Of a stretch of DNA of 64,000 nt, positions 53,893 to 63,826 are shown piece by piece. The notes beneath the pieces were generated by a model that was not told the origin of the DNA, made no database searches, and saw only the letters and a list, made by a program, of their open reading frames with translations. Source of the DNA: Phytophthora sp. 'mugwort'. Lineage: Eukaryota; Oomycota; Peronosporomycetes; Peronosporales; Peronosporaceae. Made by a program: the position numbers and the translations under genes. The stretch spans positions 117,001 through 181,000 of the forward strand of contig JAUCEF010000013.1 in assembly GCA_033558025.1 (NCBI GenBank), given 5' to 3'. Position 1 is the stretch's first letter, and each line of letters starts with the position of its first letter.

Positions 53893-56154
53893 TCAGCACT
53901 CTGCTACTACAGGACGTTGTGCAGCGTAAAATTGCTGTACCTGACGAGCTTCTTCCGCCTGCCGAGACGCGATGTGCCACGCAGAACCGATACAAAGGAC
54001 AGACCACACGGACCAGCACAGACAGAAGCGGAATCCGATCCGGTACGCACAGGCTTCGTCACAGAACTCAAAGTACGTGTTCGACTGTCCCTGCTGCGAA
54101 ATGACCCACTCCATGATCAGCCCCGTGAGATACGGTGAAAGTGCATAACCAAAGAGGTTGAAGACCATCACGGAGAACGACGAGGCGAGCGCACGGTGCT
54201 CAGCTGGCACGACCGAAATGAAGATGCCCGTACAAGCTGGCAGGATGGCGCCTCCAAAGAAGAGCAAGAGCCACAGGAAACCCGCAGTGATGTAAATGTC
54301 ATCGAAGAACGTCGTCACTGCTGAGATGGCAAAAGCTATTAGCCCCAGGATCATACAAATTCCCAGAGCCTTCGCACGCTGCTCCGCGCCGAGGTATCCT
54401 CCGTATCTGTCAATGAGCCAGCCACCAAAGAAGACGCCCAGAATCGGTCCCGTACCGGAGACAACGACGAAGAGCGCGTTGACAAGATACTTGGACGCAT
54501 GCAGCGATTTGATCATAAAGATGGTGCTCCAATATTGCACGCCCGTGACGACGAAGTAGACGGTCGTGAGGCCAAAGATGATCAAGCAAAACACAGGAAT
54601 GTGCAGCAGCTCGTAGACGCCTTCCGAAAACGCGCCCTGTTCGTACACTTCGATAAACTCCTCCTCAAGAATCGAGGCCTCTAGCATGCTCATCCGCGGC
54701 GACTTTCGTGGAGATCTTTTATTCGGAGTGATAGCTGTGTCCAAGGCGCCGTATGTTGAAGACAAGTGCGCGTCATTTTTGGACACTGGTGACGTTCGCT
54801 GATACCCAGCAACTTCGTGACCTGCTGTGGCATTAATTGGCGACGTCGCAATTGGCGACGGAGCATTGCCAGTGCCATCCCCAGTCTCCAATTCACTAGC
54901 AACAGCATCCAACAAAGAACCTTGTGGGATGCCACGCAAACTAGGAGGTCGGATCATACTACGACGAAGCGATGACGACCCACTCTCGTCTTCACAATGA
55001 CCAAAGTGGTACTGCTGCTGATTCTGATGTAGCTGACGGAAGCTGCGTTGGTTACTGACGCCGTACATACTGGCACTAGCAAGCAATGCGTCTTCTTCGT
55101 CATGATACGTCGTCGATCTTGTACTCATGGGCGTACCGGCCACTGTATCGTCCAGAAAGCTGTGCAGCCCGAAACCAGCTCTGCCTCGTGCACTTAGAAA
55201 GCCCCCGCGGCCGCTGTTCAGTGGCTCCAACTCGCTGTGGTGCTCGAAACGTGACGCTCCTTCTTCTTCACGTACCTCGTCCTCGTCTTCCTGATTGTGT
55301 TCGGACGATGCTGGGTCGTCCTCCAGTGCACTAGCCTTCAAAGTCGTCTCGTCGGGTGCATCAAGTGACTGCGTTTCGTCCCCATAGCCGTCGGACGAGC
55401 TGGCACTGGCACTCTCGGTGCCTCCACTTGCTACGGCATCTCGGTCATTATCACTGCGAATCACGAGATGTTTCTTTGGTACAAAGAAGATAGCGACGTT
55501 AATCGGGAGCAGCGCTAGGAACTGGAGCAGGAAGGGCCAGCGCCACGTCTGGATCAGCGAAAAGCTCTCGGGCACAAGCCAATTGCTTACAGTGCCAGCA
55601 AAATAGCCGAGCATGACGCCCATGGGGACGCTGCCCTGGAGGTAACTCATCCAGCCGGCAACTTTCTCTCGGGGTGCGTACTCATCCACCCAAAGCGGCG
55701 TGTAGATGCAGGGAAAAGCCTGTGTAAAGCCCACGGCGGCTCGAGCCAGAATCAACATGTTGGCACTGAACGTGTAGCCCGTCGGCGTGAGTGCCAGCAT
55801 GAGCACAGCCACATTGTTACACAACAGACTGAGCCCCAACACGACGCGCGGGTTGAATCGGTGGAGGAAGAAGGCGCAAAGTGGCGACGCGGCGCTTAAT
55901 GCCAGATACACGACGCCTCCCAGTGCGCCTTGCTGCGTCGCGTCCAAACTGAGCGACACACTGAGTTGGTCCAATAGACACGGGATGGAACCGGCTTCGA
56001 GGTACACCACGATCTGCGTCAGGATGAGGTACTTGAACAGGTAACCAGCCTCGGCGCGCGTCTTTTGCATGTAGCGCTCACGACGCTCGGCCTTTGTCAG
56101 CACCAGCACGGGCGAACGCGGCCGGTCCGCGCTTGACGGCGCGAAGCTCACCAT
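53893..56154 (-). CDS. Spinster-like MFS transporter with long acidic central loop
   Basis: This gene encodes 753 residues from MVSFAPSS. The frame stays open upstream to 56568, but that extra stretch is basic and low in complexity and includes a perfect hairpin, so I prefer the inner start. There are six membrane segments, including YLILTQIVVYLEAGSIPCLL, GALGGVVYLALSAASPLCAF and ILARAAVGFTQAFPCIYTPL. About 280 residues of Ser/Asp/Glu-rich loop follow, then six more segments, with FFGGWLIDRYGGYLGAEQRA as the second MFS motif A. The cytoplasmic tail is short. Spinster-type carriers export sphingolipids or lysolipids from endolysosomes; the substrate here is unknown. The long loop is unusual and could be a regulatory, phosphorylated linker. 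The stop lies 171 bases from the CSN2 stop, on the opposite strand. Confidence 0.82.
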   Translation of the reverse strand: MVSFAPSSADRPRSPVLVLTKAERRERYMQKTRAEAGYLFKYLILTQIVVYLEAGSIPCLLDQLSVSLSLDATQQGALGGVVYLALSAASPLCAFFLHRFNPRVVLGLSLLCNNVAVLMLALTPTGYTFSANMLILARAAVGFTQAFPCIYTPLWVDEYAPREKVAGWMSYLQGSVPMGVMLGYFAGTVSNWLVPESFSLIQTWRWPFLLQFLALLPINVAIFFVPKKHLVIRSDNDRDAVASGGTESASASSSDGYGDETQSLDAPDETTLKASALEDDPASSEHNQEDEDEVREEEGASRFEHHSELEPLNSGRGGFLSARGRAGFGLHSFLDDTVAGTPMSTRSTTYHDEEDALLASASMYGVSNQRSFRQLHQNQQQYHFGHCEDESGSSSLRRSMIRPPSLRGIPQGSLLDAVASELETGDGTGNAPSPIATSPINATAGHEVAGYQRTSPVSKNDAHLSSTYGALDTAITPNKRSPRKSPRMSMLEASILEEEFIEVYEQGAFSEGVYELLHIPVFCLIIFGLTTVYFVVTGVQYWSTIFMIKSLHASKYLVNALFVVVSGTGPILGVFFGGWLIDRYGGYLGAEQRAKALGICMILGLIAFAISAVTTFFDDIYITAGFLWLLLFFGGAILPACTGIFISVVPAEHRALASSFSVMVFNLFGYALSPYLTGLIMEWVISQQGQSNTYFEFCDEACAYRIGFRFCLCWSVWSVLCIGSAWHIASRQAEEARQVQQFYAAQRPVVAEC

Positions 56155-56472
56155 TGGCAAAGATGATGAGACGATAGCCCCCAAAGGACTGTAAGAGACT
56201 CTGGATCGACGGCGAGGATGTCTCCAGCCGCTGCGTTGAGTATTGCGTAGCCGCCCTCTTGGACTCAGTTGGAACCTGCTGCTGCTGCTGTGTTGCTTCT
56301 CAGTCGACGGCTTTCTCTGCCGTCCCAGCCGTTTTGCCTGTCTGAAGGATACTGCCCTTTTGAGCCAAAAAGCTGATTCAAAGGCAGTTTCTGTGGCGGT
56401 GGTACAGTGTACCCAGCGCTGGGCGAAATTTTTATTGTTTCGGACCAGCGCATCACTGCATTCATAGTGAAT

Positions 56473-56500
56473 TGTCGCCCACCAGCACTGGTGGGCGACA
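56473..56500. repeat. Perfect 13-base hairpin upstream of the MFS gene
   Basis: TGTCGCCCACCAG (56473-56485), a CA loop, then CTGGTGGGCGACA (56488-56500). The stem is GC-rich, and looser pairing of the flanking AATTG/CAATT extends it. It lies about 320 bases before the preferred MFS start, in its 5' region. It could act in the mRNA leader or as a dimeric protein site, or be a small element footprint. Confidence 0.9.
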
Positions 56501-56829
56501 GTGCAATTACGGGGTAGACGTTTGTATTGAGTAGGTATGGTGGAGATATCGAGGTGGTTGCTCGTCATCTTATACGGAAAGCTCTTCGGTGATGATGCCG
56601 CGGTCTTCCGTCGTTCCCGGGGTCGTGTATCTTGGGTCGGTCAGTAGGAAGTGCGGAGCAGCGTACCGATAATGCAAAAAGTGCTGTCTCTTGTTGTTTG
56701 TTCTCAACATTGGAAAATCACGACTGACCTGAACCAGAAGCAACCTTGCCGGCGCGCTACCCTACAAAACGCAAGCTCACTTCACCTCTCGAGCACGTCA
56801 GGAGGTCTAAAACCGTTGACCTATCACTT

Positions 56830-58110
56830 ACCTTGGACTGCGCCATCAATTCGGGATGGGCTGCCAAGAAGACACGATGAAGTCACACTTGGAACGCTTG
56901 AAGCGGTCCCGGATCAGGCGCACGGCCTTGCGTCTCTAACGTGTATATCTTGCCGATGCATCCGCCAATATGGTCAAACCGTCGTTTGGCTGAGGACCGT
57001 GACAATTCTCCCTGACTCTCGCTCGACGTCTTCGTGAGCTGGAACTCCTTCTTCCGGTCGCACGGGACGATCCTCCCTCTCTTCATCGTCTTTAGTGAAC
57101 GCATTCCACTGGAGCCCTACGACCACAGGAACTGTCGGAGCGACGGACTTCGAGTTCGTATCCATGGCATTAACTCTTCAGCATGCACACGTTCCACGTC
57201 AGCACGTTTCACCTTCTCGCGTGAGCTGCCACGCACCATCAGATCGTTCCATCCTTGGTCCGCAATTTGGTTGGTCGCATAGCTGCTTGTCGAAACGTCA
57301 CATGGTGTTGCTGTAACAGGCTAACACCACCACCATAACATTCATGTAGAAGCAACCCTCCGATAACCTCACCCAGAAGTTCATAATAGTATCATCACTC
57401 CCTTCCATCCTTGTCGTATGCCTTCACAAACGTCGTACACGACGAGGGGCAAGTGGATCACCGAGGAGATCGCTAACGCCAAAAACAGGTAGACCGAAAG
57501 CGAAATAACCGTTCTGCCGGCACTGTTCACAGAGGCCGCAGTGTAGCCCTTCGCGTAGTGGCATGGCGTCGTTCATGACAGTTGTAGTGCATCCTGTGCG
57601 AACACGAATAAGTGTGGTGGAACGCGCCCCATCACTTGACGCACAGCCTTCCCACTATCCCGAAGCGAGACGCGTACTCCTTCGTAACGGCTCTGGGTAC
57701 CAGGAATAGCAATCTGACCATGACCCACGCATACTCCGATAGTGGCATGGGCAACGCGTGCGGGCTACGAGCCGCCTGTAAAGAGCGGTCCATGCAAGTA
57801 TGCCAGAAGAAGAACGCCGATCCCACGCAATTTCCAACCCCGGCCAGGAACACCCAAGTCACGTTCCTAAGCGGAATAGTGACGACCCATAGTAAGATTC
57901 CAGTGATCGCCCTTCCAGGCGCAGGAATGTCCGGAGACGTAAGAAATTGAACCAAGTCGGCGGCGCCGAACCTCGGCAATCTGCGCGCAGTTGTTGGAAG
58001 AACCCAAATTAATCCTTCTCGCTGTCGTGGGACTAACCCATTCAATAGCCAACCATACTAGTCGAAAGACATCGCTCCGTTCTTTCGCAGAGAGTTCCGT
58101 CACCCATCAC
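56830..58110 (-). pseudogene. Decayed multi-pass membrane protein gene
   Basis: Read right to left, several frames give a consistent protein-like order. KERSDVFRLVWLAIEWV is followed by GRAITGILLWVVTIPLRNVT, then WVFLAGVGNCVGSAFFFWHT. Next come YAWVMVRLLFLVPRAVTKEY, VNSAGRTVISLSVYLFLALA with ISSVIHLPLVVYDVCEGI, and GCFYMNVMVVVLACYSNTM. A charged C-terminal part includes MDTNSKSVAPTVPVVVGLQW, with NAFTKDDEERED. I recognise it as a polytopic membrane protein of oomycete type but cannot name the family. At least four frame breaks show that it is dead. It lies upstream of the MFS gene on the same strand. Confidence 0.5.
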
Positions 58111-58217
58111 CGTAGTCACTGGGTACGCCAGTTGAAGTCTCTCAGAGACCACGAAAAACGAGTCTTCTCTTCATTCATCAATTTCCAGCGAGTCCCGTAC
58201 CAGCATCAAGAAGCCCA

Positions 58218-59318
58218 TGACCACCCGACCTACTGCCGCAGAGCTCATGCGCTTCCGAGCGTTCCTTGACGAGACCTTGGACCGCGAGGCACGTGGTATC
58301 ACAAGCCAAGACACTCGAGCGGTCCAGCAGCAATTCTGGACGACCTCCACGTCCATCTCCACGTCAACCCCATGTCTTTGGGTCTAGAGCACCTCGACAG
58401 TTCGCTCGCGACATCATGGACGCTTCCCCGAACTCGACGCCGCCAGCCATCGTTCTGCCAAGCGCCACCGTTCCTCCCTAGTCGCACGACTCCAAGTCGT
58501 CTCCTCCGAGTTCCGCTTCGAGTCCTGCGATCTCTTCGGCTGGCAAGGGTCCTTTGCAGCCGCCCGAGTCCACCGTGGCGGCGCCTGCGTCAAAGGCCAC
58601 AGTTACCGTTCTCACGACGTCTTTGACCGATCCGCCTGATCTAAGGCGGATCGACCGCGACCACAAAGTCGTCCAAGGGAAAAGCCCCCGGTTGTTCCAA
58701 ACATAAAACAGTGGCCCCGCCCCAATCGTCGCCTAAGAAGCAGCGATCCACGTCCCTGCTGATTATAACCCTCCTCAAGGCCACTTCACTCGCTAATGCC
58801 ATGGATGTCAGTGATAAGGCTCCCGACCACGTTCGTCTGCTTCGCATGGCCAAGGCGAGGCAGGGTAAGAAGCCCTGGCGCCTCGTGTACCCATGGTTCG
58901 GACGTTACCCCCGCATGCGCTCGTTCCTCGAGAGTACGAAGGCATTGCACCCGCAGTCTCAGCCTCACTTTTGTCTCTCCGGCAGGGCTTTGGCACGCAT
59001 TCGGCGTGATGTAGCGTCCAGTCGTCAGACGAAGGAAACGTGGGCCGGGTCGAAGAACGAGGAGCCGTGGAAGTCACTGGCAAACAACTGCACCGTCACG
59101 AGGACCCAGGACCAAATCACCAAGACATGACCCAGGTGAGATACGTCATTCCATACGCTCCCGCTATCACCGCCGCAGAGCCTCGTCGGGCCGACTACAC
59201 GGACTTCGAGGTTTGCGAAGCCGACGACGAAGAAGATGTCGAAGCTGGCGACGAAGACGAAGCAGAGCAGGGCGACGAAGCCGACAATAACGACGACCTG
59301 GAGGCCGCGGACGAGTAG
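58218..59318 (+). pseudogene. Decayed gene with basic core and acidic tail
   Basis: It begins MTTRPTAAELMRFRAFLDET at 58218 and breaks at about 58385. It then shows LVARLQVVSSEFRFESCDLF, and a long block at 58711-59130 with RQGKKPWRLVYPWFGRYPRM, ALARIRRDVASSRQTKETWA and NNCTVTRTQD. After a shift, it ends RYVIPYAPAITAAEPRRADY and a run of Asp/Glu (59190-59315). I do not recognise a domain. The pattern (variable N-terminus, conserved basic core, acidic tail) could be a retroelement gag or a dispersed oomycete family. Confidence 0.4.
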
Positions 59319-59845
59319 TCCTCCCCCTCCTTTTCGGTTCAATGCATCTTGCTTTTTCACATTTCCGTAATATTTTCTTGAACCATTCCTTCTTTCCATT
59401 TTCTTTTTGTTTCCCATAAAGTTCTTCTGTGGGATGCTTTACCATAAACCACGGGTTCACCGCAACACACGGGCTCAGTGCACCACCGTAAAAACAAAGA
59501 AATCGAGGACAGAGAAAGAACGTAAACCGGCCTTGACAAAAAAAACACCCCGCCCTAGCACTATCATCTGTAAGTAAAACCATAAAGATTATCAAATTTC
59601 TAATGATTTCCATATACTGACTAGAATCACTTTTTACCACGTAAAAGGTTCAAAGTTTATAAACAATTTATATAGCAATGGGACTTTTTACACCTGTTGC
59701 GGTGAACCCGTGGTTTACGGTACTGCCCTACCGTAAAACTTATGTGCAAGCAGACTTTGGCCATTTACGGAAACCTTTAACGTGGCCAATCAGCGACCGT
59801 AATATCGAGGACACAAATCGGTAATTAAAAATACTGCTGGAAGGA
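59319..59845. other. Repeat-bearing interval before the right-hand Gypsy
   Basis: There is no gene. The interval holds a 27-base inverted repeat (59441-59468 and 59695-59720) and about eight scattered copies of CCGTAAA or TTTACGG between 59450 and 59830. Such repeated words are typical of subterminal regions of DNA transposons. The same sequence could instead be the starts of two opposed LTRs (both begin TGTTGCGGTGAACCCG). Confidence 0.5.
59441..59720. repeat. 27-base inverted repeat pair around a 225-base core
   Basis: The left arm is at 59441-59468 and the right arm at 59695-59720. They are complementary around AAACCACGGGTTCACCGCAA, with one mismatch in about 27. The core between is AT-rich and non-coding. 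Size and structure suit a MITE. Confidence 0.75.
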
Positions 59846-59918
59846 GGTTATGAGCTCCCAGTCAGTCAGCCAGTCAGTCAACCTGTGATCGGAATCCCGA
59901 CCCGAGCTGCGGAACGCT

Positions 59919-60350
59919 GTGAAGGTGATCGTTCCCTTCTATCCGGACTCTGCTACGAGTGAGAGAGCTGCGGTGTTCTGGCGTTCCCCCGAGAAGTGCA
60001 CGTACGGCATGGATGGCCAAATGAGGGTGACGGCGTTCGAGCAGTGCCTCAAGGGCAAAGTGGGTCAAGAGTGGTGGTATAACGCCAGGATTGACAGCTT
60101 CGAGTCGCTGCGAGTGCGGTTTTACAACCGCTTTATCTGTCAGACGCCAGCGCAACTATGGAGCCGTCTCAAGACTGCTACGAGGAGCAAGGGCAAATCA
60201 ACCGGAGAATGGGGAGGTCGGATCTCGACTATGTGCGAGGCGCTCAATTGCAATAAACCGCGCATTAGATTCGAGTTCTTCCTCGATGGCCTGAGGAATA
60301 AGCCGATGCAAGCGATGCTCAACTCAAGCATGTTCACGTCGATTCATTAG
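59919..60350 (+). pseudogene. Gypsy gag remnant
   Basis: The 143-codon frame matches the retrotransposon gag family: MRVTAFEQCLKGKVGQEWWY, FESLRVRFYNRFICQTPAQL, WGGRISTMCEALN and YEFFLDGLRNK-like FEFFLDGLRNKPMQAMLNSS. Beyond its stop other frames continue VLLLYKNLHLSVEEEDEFAG. A knuckle-like GKKGHTVTKC lies near 60835-60870. Gag would form the particle core and bind the element RNA. Confidence 0.75.
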
Positions 60351-61070
60351 GCTTGTGTCCTGCTGCTGTACAAGAACCTGCACTTATCCGTCGAAGAGGA
60401 GGACGAGTTTGCTGGCGATGGAACGGTCCAAGCTGGAACCAAGGACGTGACGTCGACTCAGTCTCAGATGTTGCAACAGTTGCAGTAGATGAACAAGATG
60501 ATGCTGCAGTAACCCTGGAGCTCTGAAACGCCCCACCGTGGTCCATTTAACACTATCGCTCCAGCTCCGTCGCAAGCGTTACGCGTTCCGCCTTCGAATG
60601 GGAACGCCGAGTCTCCGCTTGAACCGTTTCGGCTGGGACCGGATCACACACTACGGAAGGTGAACTGGTGTGTGGTCGGTGTGGGCACAGAGTCTGCAGT
60701 TGAGAAACTTGTCAATGAGGAATGGGTCAATGCAATCGCTGCCAGGAAATAGGTCACTATTCTATGGAGGGCAACAGGCCGAGGCCCAAGGAAGTTATAG
60801 GAACGGGGAACGTCGCGTGATGGAGCGCTTCTTTGTGGAAAGAAGGGTCACACCGTGACGAAATGTCCAGGCATCGATAAGCTGCGCGGCATGATAAGGA
60901 ACGCAGTTGTGGCGGGAACGACAGCTCCCACTACCCATCCCAGACAATAAAGTAGTCAGGAGGAAGGGCAAGTAACTGTCGCTTCTTCCTCTTGCCTAGT
61001 TGGCGACACAAAAAGTGTTGAGAGCTCGCGGATTGATGAAGTGAGTGGGCTCGAGAGGCCTCTCGGATGG

Positions 61071-61345
61071 GAAGTGAAGGAAAATGAAGGTGCTGAAGGT
61101 GTTATCGCCCAGCCGAACATGACGGAAAATGCGGAAATTGAATCTGGACGGAATGGAACGGACCATCCAATGGAAGGGATTGGCCCCAAGGAACAGGAGA
61201 CTTCCGGAAGGGAAGTGAAGGAAAGTGAAAGTGCTCGAGAGGCTCTCGCAAGCAGAACATGACGAAAAACGCGGTAAACGGATTTGGAACAAATGGAACG
61301 AATCATCCACCGGAAAAGAGTGGTCCAGAAGGAGCTAAAGGCAAA
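61071..61345 (+). repeat. Tandem repeat of about 141 bases in Gypsy linker
   Basis: Two degenerate copies start GAAGTGAAGGAAA at about 61071 and 61212. The 141-base period equals 47 codons, so the first unit (EVKENEGAEG...) and the second (EVKESESARE...) stay in register until a stop in unit 2. Each carries ATGGAACGGACCATCC-like ends. Confidence 0.65.
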
Positions 61346-62835
61346 GGCGGGTCGGATGTGGCCGCTTCAGCGCAAATCTCTACGCAGGGAACAACGGAAC
61401 GTTCCCCGGAGACTCAAGAGGACTCGGAGGTAGAAACGGAATGATTCAAAGAGACTTGGAAAGACCAGAAGGAGTGCGACCGAGAGGATGAGGCAGACAC
61501 GACGTCTGGCAACTCGATGAAGGTTAATGAAGCACTTCGGACAGTGACGCAAGACGCGGAATGCACTTGGCAATAACGGAGATCGGCGATAACGGGAGTG
61601 ATCGACGCAGACAAGCGGAACCTGGGGTCGGCGAGGCGGAGGACGAAAAACAACGTACTGAAGGGAAGAACACAGCGAGTCGCTACGGGCGCTTGTTTTC
61701 CGAGAAAGAGCAGGATCAGCTCGAGGAAGGAGACAGCGGACTGGCGAAAGTGGAACCGGATGAATATGGTAAGGTTTGGAGGAACGCCTGCTTCCCGCTG
61801 GATGAGGTACAGATCCAGCTATGAGTAAAGCGGACACCAGAGAACAAGAGAAGCCAGCGCTTGCGGATGTGAACGCAGAGCTCGGAATAACAGTGGAGGT
61901 ACTAAAGCGACGAAGGATGTTTCGTCTGGAGCGCTCTCGGCATATGATTACTGGTTGGACTGGTATGCCGAGACGCTGAAAGCGTCTGAAGACGTCAAGC
62001 GTGCCAATCGGAATTTCTGATCGCGATAGACCCCGAGCGGCGATTTACCAACGGGTAGGAAAGCGATATCAATTGTCGTAGACGAAGCGAAGGACCCGGA
62101 AGCGCCGACGGAAGAGGCTGGAGCCGAAGGCTACGCCAGGAAGGATACCAAGCTTTGAAACGCGAGGTCATACGGAATGTGTGCGAGGAACTTGCGGAAA
62201 CGGATTGCTCGTCGCTAAGCAATGATGAGGTCGGTCGGACGCTCTCGTTCAGTTGGCATTCCTTGATCCGGAGTAGAATCTACGGGCTTTTAAGTCCGGA
62301 TGAGATCGATGGCAAGGGTCGAACGGACGTTGGGCTCGAGGTTCGGGAACGCGAGAGCGAGGTGACCCCACTGCGTGACAGGTTCCATGAGAAAATGCTA
62401 GACGAGGACGCCGTGCGTGAGTACCTCGTGGACGTTGGGAGGGGTCCTAAACGAGGAGCTCCTAGCCAGGATGCTAAACTGAGCCCGGTAATATTAAGAT
62501 CAGGAAGCGTCTCTCGCTCGGACTAAGTTACGTGTTCGGAAGCGGAAGCCGCCCGACGTGCAAGAACCGGTCGTGGCAACCGTTGAACTTAAAGTAGCAA
62601 AATCGGTATTTTTCGTCTTACCACCGAAAATAGCGGAGACGGACGAGGCGAAACAGCCGAAGAATCGCCTGAAGTGTATGCGGTGAACGCACGGAGAGCA
62701 CCGAGAGGAAGAGGCGGCCGGGATTGCGCGAGGTGGACAAGGACAGCGTTCCGGACGAGCGTGTTGTGCCAAAAAAGAAGCGTAATTTGTAGCGTCGGGT
62801 GGTGTATACAAGCGCTGTGGTGGGTTTATTGACAG

Positions 62836-63826
62836 TTGCCCGTCCGAAAAGCTGGCGACACGGGCAGTCTGATCGACAAGCGCGAGTTGAAACGTCTGGG
62901 TCGAGCGTCCGCGCCGCTACATCCGTATAATGGCAGTCTGGATAGCGTTTCGGAGCACGAGATTCGAGTGAGGGGCGTGATTGGCATGCCCGTGACCCTT
63001 GGAACCGCTCGAGAATACGCTGCAATTCGTAGTGGCAGATTGACTGCATGTTTGACACGATTCTTGGAACGGACTAGCTCCGAGCGTTCCGTGAGGTGAT
63101 CGACCTCGAAGAGCAAATGACGGGGCTTAAAGAAACTGGTGACGTGATACGAGACGCGAGTGGAAACTTACGCGGCAATCGTAGCTTGATTGTGCGTCTC
63201 GAGCCCGGCCGTCAGGCATTGGTGCGATCGAGGTTCCAAGGAACTGTCAAGGACCACGGGTGATATTGGTAGATGGTATTCCGGGGTCCGAGGAGTCTTT
63301 GCGTGTGGTTAGGACTCTCTGTTCTGTAACAGAAGGACAAGTGCTGGTTGAGGTCTGCAACACCTCGACGGAGGGGATCGAGATCCAGGCGGGCGCCTAC
63401 GTTGCGGCTGTGACCATCGTTCTAGCTTCGGCCTTCGACACCGAGGACCGGGTACAGAATGGAACGACAGAGAACATAAGTACCATTCCCGACGCTATCT
63501 CTGAGGTCGAGACGAGCTGTATAGAAAAGGAAGGGATGGAAGCGACAGAAGCTGCCAAGATAGATCGCAGCAGTGAAGACGACTTCGAAGTTGATTTCAA
63601 AGACTCATCCTTGAGTGCCGAGCAACGTGCTCTCTTTGTCGAGACACCGAAGAATTTTCGGAACATATTTGCAAAAAACTTCGAAGAAACCAGGTCGTAC
63701 AAATCTGTTGAGGTTCAGCATGAACACTGGAACGCAGTCCCCGGTCAAACAGCAACCCTATCTTGGTCTAAGGCTGAGGGGATGTCATGGAATCGGAGAT
63801 ACTGGAGTATTTGGATCTTGGCCTAG
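62836..63826 (+). pseudogene. Gypsy protease and pre-RT linker remnant
   Basis: The frame at 62836-63099 has an aspartic-protease-like core: GDTGSLIDKRELKRLG, where DTGAxxSLID is usual, then SVSEHEIRVRGVIGMPVTLG. The 188-codon frame at 63260-63826 is the acidic linker before RT. It ends in SLSAEQRALFVETPKNFRNI followed by HRI-type Gypsy pre-RT sequence in shifted frames. Confidence 0.6.

Noticed and set aside
53755..54138. 127-codon + strand frame at the end of the MFS gene
   Set aside because: It overlaps the conserved MFS C-terminus in antisense and has no start context or motif of its own.
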